Assembly: GCF_030690045.1 (NCBI RefSeq)
Contig: NZ_JAUYHK010000005.1
Span: 145,584 to 209,583 of the forward strand
Source of the DNA: Thalassospira sp.
Lineage (GTDB): Bacteria; Pseudomonadota; Alphaproteobacteria; Rhodospirillales; Thalassospiraceae
Reading direction: 5' to 3'
Length of the DNA: 64,000 nucleotides
Shown: piece after piece, positions 22,863 to 32,599 of the stretch
Layout: each line of letters opens with the position of its first letter
Position numbering within the stretch: position 1 is the stretch's first letter
Notes under the pieces: model-generated
Database searches by the model: none
What the model was told of the DNA's origin: nothing
What the model saw: only the letters and a program-made list of their open reading frames with translations
Program-made: the position numbers and the translations under genes

Positions 22863-23978
22863 ATGTTGATCGGTGTGCCAAAAGAAATCAAAAACCATGA
22901 ATATCGCGTTGGCCTGACCCCGACATCGGTCCGCGAAGTTGTCGCGCATGGCCACGCGGTGCTTGTTGAAACCAATGCCGGGGCGGGTATTGGCTGTTTC
23001 GATGCCGATTATGTTGCCGCCGGGGCCAAAATTGTTGCCAGCCCGGCTGAAATTTTTGCCACCGCCGATATGGTGGTCAAGGTCAAGGAACCGCAAAAGG
23101 TCGAATATGAACAACTGCACAAGGGCCAGTTGTTATTCACCTATTTGCATCTTGCCCCCGATCCGCAACAGACCGCAGGCCTGATGAAATCCGGTGTGAC
23201 CGCCATTGCCTATGAAACCGTGACGGACCGCAATGGCGGCCTGCCGCTTTTGGCCCCGATGTCCGAAGTGGCCGGACGCATGGCCGCTCAGGTTGCCGCC
23301 GCCGCCCTGCAAAAGGCCAATGGCGGATCGGGCATTCTGATGGGCGGGGTGCCCGGTGTTGCCCCGGCCAAAGTTGTTGTGATTGGCGGCGGGGTGGTCG
23401 GTATCAATGCCGCGCGGATTGCGGCCGGCATGGGGGCGGATGTCACCATTCTGGACAAAAACCTGCAACGCCTTGCCTATCTCGATGATGTGTTTGGGCC
23501 ACGCATCAAAACCCAATATGCCACGATTGACGATACCGAATCTTTGGTTCTGGCCGCCGATGTGGTGGTTGGGGCGGTCCTGATCCCCGGTGCGGCGGCA
23601 CCCAAGCTGGTCAAACGCGATCAGCTCAAACGCATGAAACCGGGATCGGTTCTGGTCGATGTGGCGATTGATCAGGGCGGCTGTTTTGAAACATCGCACG
23701 CCACCACCCATGCCGACCCGATCTATATCATTGATGATATCGTGCATTATTGCGTTGCCAATATGCCCGGTGCCGTTGCCCGTACATCAACCTTTGCGCT
23801 GAACAACGCCACATTGCCCTTTACGCTGGCGCTGGCTGACAAGGGCTGGAAAAAAGCCTGTCAGGATGATCCGCATCTGGCCGCCGGGCTGAATGTCCAT
23901 GACGGACAAATCACCTATGAAGCCGTCGCGCGCGATCTTGGCCTTGACTATGTGCCGTTGGCAAAAATTTCGGGCTGA
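22863..23978 (+). CDS. ald: Alanine dehydrogenase
   Basis: 371 residues from ATG 22863 (GGGAGAG ribosome site). The N-terminal MLIGVPKEIKNHEYRVGLTP and central VVVIGGGVVGINAARIAAGMGA (NAD-binding Rossmann fold) are diagnostic. Catalytic Lys and His are within VKVKEPQ and TYLHLAPD. It interconverts L-alanine and pyruvate plus ammonia with NAD. It allows alanine to serve as carbon and nitrogen source. The divergent Lrp gene is the probable regulator. Confidence 0.97.
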   Translation: MLIGVPKEIKNHEYRVGLTPTSVREVVAHGHAVLVETNAGAGIGCFDADYVAAGAKIVASPAEIFATADMVVKVKEPQKVEYEQLHKGQLLFTYLHLAPDPQQTAGLMKSGVTAIAYETVTDRNGGLPLLAPMSEVAGRMAAQVAAAALQKANGGSGILMGGVPGVAPAKVVVIGGGVVGINAARIAAGMGADVTILDKNLQRLAYLDDVFGPRIKTQYATIDDTESLVLAADVVVGAVLIPGAAAPKLVKRDQLKRMKPGSVLVDVAIDQGGCFETSHATTHADPIYIIDDIVHYCVANMPGAVARTSTFALNNATLPFTLALADKGWKKACQDDPHLAAGLNVHDGQITYEAVARDLGLDYVPLAKISG

Positions 23979-24002
23979 TCGCGGTCACCCTCCACCAGAA
24001 CG

Positions 24003-24037
24003 ACAGGGCGGCAGATCAATTCCGCCCTGTTTGCTTT
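24003..24037 (+). terminator. Terminator after ald
   Basis: ACAGGGCGG and CCGCCCTGT form a 9-bp stem with a 10-base loop, followed by TTGCTTTT. Confidence 0.8.
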
Positions 24038-24091
24038 TCACAGGATTGTGTTAGCATCGCCGCGTCATTGGAAACGTAATCAGGGGGCATC

Positions 24092-24733
24092 ATGGAAATT
24101 TCAATGCTGATCGGCGCCATGGTGGCAGCGGCCATTTATACATTGACCCCCGGCCCGGCCTTTCTGGCGATGCTGGGCATCGGGGCGGCACAGGGGCGCG
24201 GGGCCAGTGCCGGTTTCCTGTTCGGGCATTTTGCCGGGGACATGATGTGGGCCAGTCTGGCCCTTGTCGCCATCATCGGATCACGGGTTTTAAACCCGAT
24301 GATGTTTGATATTCTGGCGATGATTTGTGGGGTTTATCTGTTCTGGCTGGGGGTGCGGGCCGTGATGGCAAAACGCCGAATCGATGGCAGTGTCGATATC
24401 ATCGTCAAACGTCCGTGGCGGCGCGGCTTTATTTTCGGCATCACCAATCCCAAGGGATATCCGGTGGCGGTGGCGATGTTTACCGCCCTTTTGGCCAAAG
24501 ATGCCGCCTTTCTGGATTGGAGCAGCATGACGGGGCTGCTCAGTGCGGCAGCAGTTGGTTTTTTGCTGGCCGATATGATCCTGATCTGGGTTGTCGGCCT
24601 TGGCGTTTTGCGCCGGTTTTACCAGCGCCATGAAATCTGGATCGTCCGGGCAACCGGCGTCCTTTTCATCGGCTTTGCCATTCAGGCGATCATGAGTTCC
24701 CTGCCCGGCCTTGCGGGCTGGCGCAGACCCTAA
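24092..24733 (+). CDS. LysE/RhtB-family amino-acid exporter
   Basis: 213 residues with about six membrane spans. YTLTPGPAFLAMLGIGAAQGRGASAGFLFGHFAGD is the LysE signature (residues 16-50) and GFIFGITNPKGYPVAVAMFTALL is the mid-protein motif. It would export an amino acid by proton antiport; its placement after ald suggests alanine or a related amino acid, but no specificity residue is known to me. Its stop overlaps the stop of the convergent LysR gene. Confidence 0.87.
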   Translation: MEISMLIGAMVAAAIYTLTPGPAFLAMLGIGAAQGRGASAGFLFGHFAGDMMWASLALVAIIGSRVLNPMMFDILAMICGVYLFWLGVRAVMAKRRIDGSVDIIVKRPWRRGFIFGITNPKGYPVAVAMFTALLAKDAAFLDWSSMTGLLSAAAVGFLLADMILIWVVGLGVLRRFYQRHEIWIVRATGVLFIGFAIQAIMSSLPGLAGWRRP

Positions 24734-25653
24734 TCCGTCATTGTCGCTGTATCGGCGGCGAATTGCCGGGCGGCATCGACAAAATGCCGTACCACCGGTG
24801 ACATGCTGTTGATCGGCCATGCCAGTGACAAATCCACGGAGTCGCCGGGTAATTCCGGCATCGGCGCATAAACGACATCAGGATGGGGCGTATGCGTCAC
24901 CCAGTTCGGTGCAATACCCACCCCGATTCCGGCGGCAACCATTGCCACAATCCCCATCGTATGCCCGATTTCCTCGGTGATATTCAGGTTTATGCCGTGA
25001 CGGCGGGCATATTGCATCACAACATTCTGGTAACTGATGCCCAAAATCGGTGCATAGGCCATATAAGGCAGTCCGGCAAAATCGCGTAACGTGATGTTTT
25101 TCTTGTCCGCCAAGGGATGATCCGCCGGGATCAAACCGACAAATCCCTCGCTGAACAGATGTTCGATATTTAAATTCGCCTTGGTCCGTGGGGGGCGAAT
25201 AAAGGCGACATCAATTTTATGTTCCGCCATCAGGTCCAGTTGTTCATTCGTCGTCAGGATTTTGATATCGATCCGTGTATCCGGGCAGCGTTGGCGAAAC
25301 AGCCGGATGATTTGCGGCAGGCAAATATGGATAACCGGCGAAACGCAGCCAATGGTCAACTTCCCGCTAGCCTGCCCCATCACCAGACGCGCCGCATCAA
25401 CGCCGATTTCCACCTGGGAAATCGCGTTACGCGCCTTTTCCAGAAAGACACTTCCGGCCTCGGTTAACTGCACACTGCGCGTCGTGCGTTCCAGCAATTG
25501 CACGCCGATGCGTTCTTCCAGTTGTTTGATTTGCTGACTGAGCGGGGCCTGCGCAATGCCCAATCGTTCAGCGGCACGCCCGAAATGCAGTTCGTCGGCG
25601 ACACAGATAAAATAGCGCAAATGCCGAAGTTCGATGCGATTATTGATACTCAT
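24730..25653 (-). CDS. LysR-family transcriptional regulator of the TRAP operon
   Basis: 307 residues. The N-terminal winged HTH reads LRHLRYFICVADELHFGRAAERLGIAQAPLSQQIKQLEERIGVQLL, followed by the type-2 periplasmic-binding-like effector domain. It is divergent from the dctQ gene by about 130 bases, the usual arrangement for a LysR activator and its target operon. The intergenic region has AT-rich dyads (around 25655-25685) of the T-N11-A type. The inducer would be the transported compound or its breakdown product. Confidence 0.9.
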   Translation of the reverse strand: MSINNRIELRHLRYFICVADELHFGRAAERLGIAQAPLSQQIKQLEERIGVQLLERTTRSVQLTEAGSVFLEKARNAISQVEIGVDAARLVMGQASGKLTIGCVSPVIHICLPQIIRLFRQRCPDTRIDIKILTTNEQLDLMAEHKIDVAFIRPPRTKANLNIEHLFSEGFVGLIPADHPLADKKNITLRDFAGLPYMAYAPILGISYQNVVMQYARRHGINLNITEEIGHTMGIVAMVAAGIGVGIAPNWVTHTPHPDVVYAPMPELPGDSVDLSLAWPINSMSPVVRHFVDAARQFAADTATMTD

Positions 25654-25729
25654 TAGATATAAATACCATCAATATATATATTGGACAAGATCAATCCAGT
25701 TCGGTCTATTAACCGTCAGAGAGGCGATC

Positions 25730-25777
25730 ATGCCCAGCCATAACAATCCGGCGGGACTGATCCACATGGAGACGTGA
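25730..25777 (+). CDS. Short upstream open reading frame before dctQ (15 codons)
   Basis: ATG at 25730 is preceded by GAGAGGCGATC, a good ribosome site, and the frame ends at TGA 25775-25777, five bases before the dctQ start. The predicted peptide is MPSHNNPAGLIHMET. Its end carries GGAGACGTG, which can serve as the dctQ ribosome site, so translation of the two could be coupled. No amino-acid bias points to attenuation. It may be accidental. Confidence 0.35.
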   Translation: MPSHNNPAGLIHMET

Positions 25778-25781
25778 AACA

Positions 25782-26303
25782 ATGCAACAAACAGAATCCC
25801 CTCCGCCCCAAAAGGCTACCGACCTTGCCCTGCCGTTCAAAATTCTGGTCGGTGCGGCACTGGCGATGATTGTCATCCTGACGTTGTCGCAGGTGTTTTT
25901 CCGATATTTCCTGTCCAGCCCCATTCTATGGAGCGAGGAACTCAGTCGCCTGACCGTGGTCTGGATGACTTTTATTGGCGCCGCCGTTGTGTGCTGGCAG
26001 GGGCGTCATCTGGCCGTTGATGTGTTTGTCGCCCGGTTACCCACCCGCGCCCGTCAGATCCTGCGCCACGTCAACCAGCTTTTGGCAATCGGGTTTCTGG
26101 TGATCATGACCTACAAAAGTTTCCGGATCGTCCGGCTTGAAAGTTTTCAGGATATGAGCGTCCTGCCCCTGCCCGGCGGAACGGTGCGGCTTGCCGCCAC
26201 GGTTGGCGGCATTCTGATGATTGTCGCCCTGCTGGCCCGTTTGTTTCTGGCCCGTCGTTTCCGGTCATCCGCACAGGATGACTATGATTCTTCTGCAATG
26301 TAA
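25782..26303 (+). CDS. TRAP transporter small permease (DctQ)
   Basis: 173 residues with four membrane spans; LSQVFFRYFLSSPILWSEELSRLTVVWMTFIGAA is the DctQ hallmark, with the conserved W-x-E-E-x-x-R. It pairs with DctM in the inner membrane and uses the sodium gradient with the DctP binding protein. It is the first main gene of an operon dctQ-dctM-creatininase-dctP-M20. Confidence 0.92.
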   Translation: MQQTESPPPQKATDLALPFKILVGAALAMIVILTLSQVFFRYFLSSPILWSEELSRLTVVWMTFIGAAVVCWQGRHLAVDVFVARLPTRARQILRHVNQLLAIGFLVIMTYKSFRIVRLESFQDMSVLPLPGGTVRLAATVGGILMIVALLARLFLARRFRSSAQDDYDSSAM

Positions 26304-26314
26304 GGGCAGGCAAA

Positions 26315-27592
26315 ATGACTGTTGCGCTTATTCTTATCCTGCTTGTCATTCTGTTGCTGATGGGAATGCCGCTGGCATTTGCCATGGGGGTGACGACCAC
26401 GGCCTATCTTTATCTGACCGGCATTGATGCCGGGATGCTGACCCAGCGAATGACCGCCTCCATCGACAGTTTTCTGATCCTTGCCATTCCGTTTTTCTAT
26501 CTGGCAGGCGAACTGATGAATGCCTGCCGCCTGACGGACCGCATCATCGGCATGTCCCGCGCCTTGGTCGGCCATATTCATGGTGGTCTGGCACAGGTCA
26601 ATATTTTCGCCAGCATGATCTTTTCGGGCATGTCCGGTTCGGCCACCGCCGATACCACCGCCCTGGGTTCCGTCCTGATTCCGGCGATGAAAAAAGAAGG
26701 CTACCCTGCACCGTTTTCTGCCGCTGTCACCGTGGCATCGGCGCTGGTGGGACCGATGATCCCCCCCAGTGTGGCATTGGTGATTTATGGTACGCTTGCC
26801 AATGTCTCAATCGGACGTCTGCTGATTGCCGGGGTCATTCCCGGCGTGGTGATCATACTGACCCAGATGGTTTTCACCTATTTCGTCGCCCGCCATCACA
26901 ATTATCCGCGTTATCCCCGCGCCAGCATCGGGGAAGTCACCGATTCACTGCTCAAGGGCGGGCCTGCCTTGCTGTTTCCGGTGATCATTGTCGGCGGCAT
27001 TTTGCTGGGTATTTTCTCGCCCACGGAATCGGCGGCAATTGCGGTGCTGTATGGCGTTGTCCTTGGGTTTTTGTATCGTCAGATGACCTTGCGCAAACTG
27101 GGTTCGGTTCTGGTTGATGTCGGGCTGGGCAGTTGCCGGATTTTGCTGATTGTCGCAGCATCCGCCGCCTTTAGCTGGGTCATGGTGCGTGAAAATGTGC
27201 CGCAAGGCATCGGCATGGCCATTGGCAATATCTCCAGCGATCCGTTGATCGTTCTGACCATTATGCTGGTGGTTCTGGTACTGGTCGGACTGTTTATGGT
27301 CGCCTCTTCGGCCGAAATCGTCCTTACCCCCATTCTGGTGCCGGTCATCCTGCAATTTGGCATTGATCCGGTTCATTTTGGCGTCCTGATGGTTTTTACC
27401 CTGATCATTGGCGGGGCAACACCGCCGGTCGGCATCCTGATGTTTATCGCCCAGGATATCGCCAAGATATCCCACGGCCAGATGGTCCGTGCGATGGTGC
27501 CGTTTTACATCCCCCTTTTCATCGCCGTGGTCTTGCTGGCTGCTTTCCCGCAGATCACCCTTTTCCTGCCAAACCTTGTGTTTGGTTCCTGA
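26315..27592 (+). CDS. TRAP transporter large permease (DctM)
   Basis: 425 residues, about 12 membrane segments. MIFSGMSGSATADTTALGSVLIPAMKKEGYP and SALVGPMIPPSVALVIYG are characteristic DctM signatures; GGATPPVGILMFIAQDIAK near the end is also typical. It is the channel-forming subunit, lying 11 bases after dctQ. The neighbours decide the substrate. Confidence 0.94.
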   Translation: MTVALILILLVILLLMGMPLAFAMGVTTTAYLYLTGIDAGMLTQRMTASIDSFLILAIPFFYLAGELMNACRLTDRIIGMSRALVGHIHGGLAQVNIFASMIFSGMSGSATADTTALGSVLIPAMKKEGYPAPFSAAVTVASALVGPMIPPSVALVIYGTLANVSIGRLLIAGVIPGVVIILTQMVFTYFVARHHNYPRYPRASIGEVTDSLLKGGPALLFPVIIVGGILLGIFSPTESAAIAVLYGVVLGFLYRQMTLRKLGSVLVDVGLGSCRILLIVAASAAFSWVMVRENVPQGIGMAIGNISSDPLIVLTIMLVVLVLVGLFMVASSAEIVLTPILVPVILQFGIDPVHFGVLMVFTLIIGGATPPVGILMFIAQDIAKISHGQMVRAMVPFYIPLFIAVVLLAAFPQITLFLPNLVFGS

Positions 27593-27616
27593 TCCTGACT
27601 GTTTTCGGAGACTTGA

Positions 27617-28456
27617 ATGTCGGTTGCATCGACGACACACAAACACCTGCTTAAAGACATGACCTTTCTGGAATTCCAGGATCGTCTGACCGAAGATCCG
27701 GTAATCTTGGTTTCGCTGGGGTCACAGGAAGAACAGGGTCCGGTTGCCCCGATGGGTGACTATATGCTGACCGATGTTCTGGCAGGTCGCATCGCACAAA
27801 AATCCGGGGCGATTGCCGCCCCGATTATCCCGTTTGGCTATGCCGATTATTTCCGGACGGTGCCCGGCGGCGTGCAACTGCGTGCAGAAACCTTTGTCGC
27901 CGTTCTGACCGACATTATCGAAAATTTCACCGACCACGGCATCAGCAAAATCGTCATTCTGAACGGTCATAGCGGCAATTACCCGCTGATTGATCAGGTA
28001 ATTCGCAACATCAAACGCGAACAGGGTCTTTTGATCCCCTGCCTGAATTTATGGCGGCTGATCCCGGCTGCGATGTGGCAGGAACTGCATCCTGATCTGG
28101 GTATGAAGGCATTCGGTCACGGTGGCGATCCCCTGACCTCGGTTTATTTGCATCTGTTCCCGGAACTGATGCGCATGGATCTTCTCTCGCACGAGGAGAA
28201 GAAAGGCGATCTTCTGGGCCTTCCCACTGCCGGGTTGGCCGGAATTCGCTTCAGGGACAGCGAGGTTGCCCTTGCTGTTGATGTGACCGATCGTTGCGGC
28301 AACGGCATCGCAGGCGGCGCGCCGGAACATTCCAGCGCCGAAAAAGGTGAAAAAATCGCCACCTATCTTGTCGATTATTGCAGCGATTTCATCACTCATT
28401 TTGCCACACAAAATCCACGCACTGAAACCAAAAAAAACGGGAGTCTTCGGACATGA
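27617..28456 (+). CDS. Creatininase-family amidohydrolase
   Basis: 279 residues between dctM and dctP. Creatininase fold marks: LVSLGSQEEQGPVAPMGDYMLTD near residue 31, IVILNGHSGNYPLI near 113 and FGHGGDPLTS near 158. The family uses two metal ions to open cyclic amides, such as creatinine, or similar substrates. The canonical E-x-H-G-P-H...GTD metal motif reads E-E-Q-G-P-V...GDY here, so one histidine ligand is a glutamine and the Asp is shifted by one; it resembles a distinct subfamily. Its stop overlaps the dctP start (ATGA), so it is translationally coupled to the binding protein. It likely acts on the imported compound. Confidence 0.88.
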   Translation: MSVASTTHKHLLKDMTFLEFQDRLTEDPVILVSLGSQEEQGPVAPMGDYMLTDVLAGRIAQKSGAIAAPIIPFGYADYFRTVPGGVQLRAETFVAVLTDIIENFTDHGISKIVILNGHSGNYPLIDQVIRNIKREQGLLIPCLNLWRLIPAAMWQELHPDLGMKAFGHGGDPLTSVYLHLFPELMRMDLLSHEEKKGDLLGLPTAGLAGIRFRDSEVALAVDVTDRCGNGIAGGAPEHSSAEKGEKIATYLVDYCSDFITHFATQNPRTETKKNGSLRT

Positions 28457-29433
28457 ATACGAAACTGAAAACAGCCCTGTTATCACTGGGGCTTACTTTT
28501 GGCGCGATAAGTGCCAGTCAGGCTGCCACCGAAATCCGCTATGCGCTGTGGGCCAATCAGGGAGAAGCCCAATATGAAGGCGCGCTGGAATTCAAGCGCG
28601 TCGTCGAAGCAGAATCCGATGGCAAATATAGCGTCACCGTTTATGGCGGTGACCAGTTAGGCACACCGCGCGAACTGTTTTCGCAACTGGCGCTTGGCAT
28701 TACGCAAATTTCTGCCAGCGGCGATCCCGGTATGAAGGAAATCGAATATCTTGCTATTCCCTATCTGATGAAGGGGCTTCAGAATTACGCCGAAGTTCTC
28801 GAAACCGATTTTGGCAAGGCCTGGAACCAGCAACTGATTGAAGAACGCGAATTGCGCCTTCTCGGCTTTATGCCGCGCAATCCGCGCCAGATCAGCGCCA
28901 ATATTGAAATCAATTCGATTGACGATCTCAAGGGGCTGAAATTGCGGTCGCCGGAACGCGATTACTACGTCAAATCACTCTCAGCATTGGGGGCCAACCC
29001 CACCCCGATGGCCTTTGCCGAAGTTTATACCGGTTTGCAGGCCGGGGTTGTGGACGGGCAGGAAAACCCCGTCGAAACGATCCATGCCGCCAAATTTTAC
29101 GAAGTCCAGAAATCCATCGCCATGGTCGATTACATCAGCAAACCGGCCTATGTGATGATCAGCAATACCTTCTGGGAAGGGTTGAGCAACGAAGACAAGG
29201 CCCTGATGACGCGTGCCAATGATGCGTCGAACACTGTGATCAACGGGCTTCTGCCCAAACAGACAGAACAAATGATCGACGAAATGAAAGCCGCCGGGAT
29301 TACCTTTACCCATCCCGATCTGGCACCCTTCATCGCAGCGACCCAATCGGTCCGCGATGAACTGGGCACGGCCACTTGGGGCGATGATGTCTATCAGCAG
29401 ATCGTCACCATCGGCCAAAAAGACTTCAATTAA
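28453..29433 (+). CDS. TRAP transporter periplasmic binding protein (DctP)
   Basis: 326 residues with a signal peptide ending near SASQAATE (residue 23). The mature protein begins IRYALWANQGEAQYEGALEFKRVVEAESDGKYSVTVYGGDQLG, and has the family motif GVVDGQENPVETIHAAKFYEVQKSIAM with the Asn/Asp ligand region. An organic-acid-type ligand usually binds an Arg near LRSPERDYYVKS (residues 155-170). The gene order (binding protein after the hydrolase) is unusual for TRAP operons. Confidence 0.92.
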   Translation: MNTKLKTALLSLGLTFGAISASQAATEIRYALWANQGEAQYEGALEFKRVVEAESDGKYSVTVYGGDQLGTPRELFSQLALGITQISASGDPGMKEIEYLAIPYLMKGLQNYAEVLETDFGKAWNQQLIEERELRLLGFMPRNPRQISANIEINSIDDLKGLKLRSPERDYYVKSLSALGANPTPMAFAEVYTGLQAGVVDGQENPVETIHAAKFYEVQKSIAMVDYISKPAYVMISNTFWEGLSNEDKALMTRANDASNTVINGLLPKQTEQMIDEMKAAGITFTHPDLAPFIAATQSVRDELGTATWGDDVYQQIVTIGQKDFN

Positions 29434-29471
29434 CCCGATACCCGGCCCGTTTCTGACAGGATAACACGACC

Positions 29472-30671
29472 ATGACTTCTGCCCCGCTTGAATTGCTCAT
29501 TGATGATATCGTCGATGAAATTTCAGACAATCTGATTGCCATCCGGCGCGACTTGCACCGGTTTCCCGAACTGGGCTTTGAGGAAGTCAAAACCTCAAGG
29601 AAAATTTGCGATTATCTTGAAGACAATCGCATTGTCTATCGTTCCGGATTTGGCAAAACAGGGGTGGCAGCCGTCATCAATCCTGATGAAACGGGCCGGA
29701 TCATCGGTGTGCGCGGCGACATTGATGCCCTGCCCATCCTTGAAAAATCTGGCCTGTCATTCGCGTCGGAAAATTCCGGCGTCATGCATGCCTGCGGCCA
29801 TGATGCCCATACAGCCATTGCGCTGGGCGTTGCCACCGTCCTGTCACGGCTTGCAGACCGCCTTCCCGGTCGCGCGATGATCGTCTTTCAACCAGCTGAA
29901 GAAGGTCTGGGCGGGGCGCGGGCGATGCTGGCCGATGGTCTGTTTGACTGGATGCGTCCCGATATCATGCTGGGCTATCATAACTGGCCCCTGTTGCCCG
30001 GTGGTGTGATTGGCTGGCATCCAGAGGTGTCGTTTGCGTCGTCTGATCCGTTCGATGTTGTGATCGAAGGGATATCAGGACATGGTGCCCACCCCCATTT
30101 GTCGGTCGATCCCATTGTTGCCGCCGCCCAGTTCATCTTGCAGGCACAAACCATCGTCAGCCGTGAAATCGCGCCGCTGAGTGCCGCAGTCGTTACAGTT
30201 GGCCGCATTGATGGCGGCAGTGCGCGTAACCAGATCCCGGATCGGGTCACCCTGCAAGGGGCGATCCGCACCCAGTCCGAAGATATCCGCATCGCAACAC
30301 AGGATGCCCTGAAACGCATCGCCAAGGGTATTGGCGATGCGACCCGCACCAAAATCCATGTTGATTTCCTGCAAGGTGTTGGTGTGGTCCGCAGCAACCC
30401 GGTCATTCTGGAATCGGTGGTCGATACCGCCCGCGACATTCTGGGCGATGAAAATGTTGTCTGCCTGCCACAGGGATCAATGGGCAGCGAGGATTTCGCC
30501 GAATTTTCGGCCCTTGTCCCCAGCGCACATTTACGGATTGGTTCCAAAGCCACCGACCGCACCACGATGCTTCATCGCAGTGATTTCGATCTGGATGAAC
30601 GGTGCATTGCAACGGCTGTCCGTGTACTTAGCGCCGCCGTTTTCCGCCTGATGCATGCAAACAACACATAA
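29472..30671 (+). CDS. M20D-family amidohydrolase (N-acyl-amino-acid/hippurate hydrolase type)
   Basis: 399 residues, last gene of the TRAP operon. M20 metal motifs are present: IRRDLHRFPELGFEE at the start, GVRGDIDALPI, MHACGHDAHTA, FQPAEEGLGGARAML, and HRSDFDLDE near the end. A dimerisation lid (about 195-305) includes GISGHGAHPHLSVDPIVAAAQFI. These enzymes cleave N-acyl amino acids or amino-acid conjugates such as indole-acetyl-amino acids and hippurate. With the creatininase homologue it suggests stepwise hydrolysis of an imported compound having two amide bonds. A strong terminator follows. Confidence 0.92.
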   Translation: MTSAPLELLIDDIVDEISDNLIAIRRDLHRFPELGFEEVKTSRKICDYLEDNRIVYRSGFGKTGVAAVINPDETGRIIGVRGDIDALPILEKSGLSFASENSGVMHACGHDAHTAIALGVATVLSRLADRLPGRAMIVFQPAEEGLGGARAMLADGLFDWMRPDIMLGYHNWPLLPGGVIGWHPEVSFASSDPFDVVIEGISGHGAHPHLSVDPIVAAAQFILQAQTIVSREIAPLSAAVVTVGRIDGGSARNQIPDRVTLQGAIRTQSEDIRIATQDALKRIAKGIGDATRTKIHVDFLQGVGVVRSNPVILESVVDTARDILGDENVVCLPQGSMGSEDFAEFSALVPSAHLRIGSKATDRTTMLHRSDFDLDERCIATAVRVLSAAVFRLMHANNT

Positions 30672-30718
30672 CCGGACACCCTGGGAACGGACCAAGTCTC
30701 CCCCGTTCCTAACTGAAG

Positions 30719-30751
30719 CCGGGCCATCTTTTTAAGATGGCCCGGTCTTTT
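30719..30751 (+). terminator. Terminator of the TRAP operon
   Basis: CCGGGCCATCTT and AAGATGGCCCGG form a perfect 12-bp stem with a 3-base loop followed by TCTTTTT. Confidence 0.92.
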
Positions 30752-30754
30752 TAA

Positions 30755-32599
30755 TCAGCCTTCAACCTGCGATACATCGCGCACAGCGCCCATATCGGCG
30801 CTGGTTGCCATGGCGGCATAGGCGCGCAGGGCCGGGGTGATTTTGCGCGGGCGCGATTTCACCGGTTTCCAGCCTTTTTTGTCCATTTCCTCACGACGTG
30901 CCGCCAGAATAGCGTCATCCACCGCGATTTTGATGGTGCGGTTCGGAATGTCGATATCGATCATATCGCCCGCTTCGATCAGGCCAATTGCGCCACCGGC
31001 CGCTGCCTCGGGCGAAACGTGACCAATCGACAGTCCCGACGTACCGCCGGAAAAACGGCCATCGGTAATCAGCGCACAGGCCTTGCCCAGCCCCATCGAT
31101 TTCAGATAGCTGGTCGGATACAGCATTTCCTGCATACCCGGCCCACCTTTGGGACCTTCATAGCGAATGATGACCACATCCCCCGCCTTGACCTCGCCAC
31201 CCAGAACCTTGGCCACCGCCTCGTCCTGACTTTCACAAATCACGGCCGGGCCGCTGAATTTCAGGATGCTTTCATCCACACCGGCAGTTTTGACAATGCA
31301 GCCCTTGGGTGCCAGATTGCCAAACAAAACGGCAAGCCCGCCATCCTTGCTATAGGCATGCGCCATATCGCGAATACAGCCGTCTTTTTCATCGATATCA
31401 AGGCTGTCCCAATAGCGTTCCTGACTGAATGCCACCTGTGTCGGCACCCCGCCGGGGGCCGCGGAAAAGAATTTATGAACCTTGGCATCGCTGGTGCGGC
31501 GGATATCCCATTTTTCCAATGCCTCGGCCATGGTTTTGCTATGCACGGTCGGAACATCGGTATGCAACAATCCACCGCGTTCCAACTCGCCCAGAATGCG
31601 CATGATACCACCAGCCCGATGGACGTCTTCCATGTGATATATCGGATGGCTCGGTGCGACCTTGGACAGGTGTGGCACCTTGCGCGACAGGCGATCCATG
31701 TCTTGCATCGTAAAACTGACTTCGGCCTCAAGCGCAATCGCCAGCAAATGCAAAACCGTGTTGGTTGACCCCCCCATCGCGATATCAAGCGCCATGGCGT
31801 TTTCAAAGGATTTGAAGGTCGCAATACCACGCGGGGTCGCGGTGATGTCGTCTTCTTCGTAATAACGTTTGGCCAGACGGACCGATGTCCGGGCGGCTTC
31901 AAGGAACAATTCCTGACGCGCCGCATGGGTTGCCAGAACCGATCCGTTCCCCGGCAAGGCAAGGCCAAGGGCCTCGGCCAGACAATTCATCGAATTGGCG
32001 GTAAACATGCCCGAACAGGACCCGCATGTCGGACAGGCCGACCGCTCAACGGTTTTGACCTGTTCATCGGAAATCTTGGGATCGGCGGCCTGTACCATCG
32101 CATCAACCAGATCAAGGTGGTGTTCCTTGCCATCAATTATGGCTTTCCCGGCCTCCATCGGCCCACCCGAAACAAAAACAGCCGGAATGTTCAGGCGCAT
32201 CGCCGCCATCAACATGCCCGGCGTGATTTTGTCGCAGTTGGAAATGCACACCATCGCATCGGCGCAATGGGCATTGACCATATATTCGACGGAATCGGCA
32301 ATGATTTCACGCGACGGCAGGCTATAAAGCATGCCGTCATGGCCCATCGCAATACCGTCATCAACGGCAATTGTGTTGAATTCCTTGGCAACGCCACCTG
32401 CGGCCTCAATCTCACGCGCCACCATCTGCCCCAGATCCTTGAGATGGACGTGACCGGGCACAAACTGGGTAAAACTGTTGACGACCGCAATGATCGGTTT
32501 GTCGAAATCTTCGTCTTTCATACCCGTGGCGCGCCAAAGGCCGCGCGCACCGGCCATATTGCGACCATGTGTTGTTGTACGGGACCGATATACCGGCAT
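30755..32599 (-). CDS. ilvD: Dihydroxy-acid dehydratase
   Basis: 614 residues, typical family length. Fe-S cluster motifs are present: [12 protein letters not shown] (about residue 121) and [17 protein letters not shown] (about 194), and [20 protein letters not shown] is near the C-terminus. It dehydrates 2,3-dihydroxy-isovalerate and its homologue in valine, isoleucine and leucine synthesis. It stands alone; no other ilv gene is in the window. Confidence 0.98.
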   Translation of the reverse strand: MPVYRSRTTTHGRNMAGARGLWRATGMKDEDFDKPIIAVVNSFTQFVPGHVHLKDLGQMVAREIEAAGGVAKEFNTIAVDDGIAMGHDGMLYSLPSREIIADSVEYMVNAHCADAMVCISNCDKITPGMLMAAMRLNIPAVFVSGGPMEAGKAIIDGKEHHLDLVDAMVQAADPKISDEQVKTVERSACPTCGSCSGMFTANSMNCLAEALGLALPGNGSVLATHAARQELFLEAARTSVRLAKRYYEEDDITATPRGIATFKSFENAMALDIAMGGSTNTVLHLLAIALEAEVSFTMQDMDRLSRKVPHLSKVAPSHPIYHMEDVHRAGGIMRILGELERGGLLHTDVPTVHSKTMAEALEKWDIRRTSDAKVHKFFSAAPGGVPTQVAFSQERYWDSLDIDEKDGCIRDMAHAYSKDGGLAVLFGNLAPKGCIVKTAGVDESILKFSGPAVICESQDEAVAKVLGGEVKAGDVVIIRYEGPKGGPGMQEMLYPTSYLKSMGLGKACALITDGRFSGGTSGLSIGHVSPEAAAGGAIGLIEAGDMIDIDIPNRTIKIAVDDAILAARREEMDKKGWKPVKSRPRKITPALRAYAAMATSADMGAVRDVSQVEG

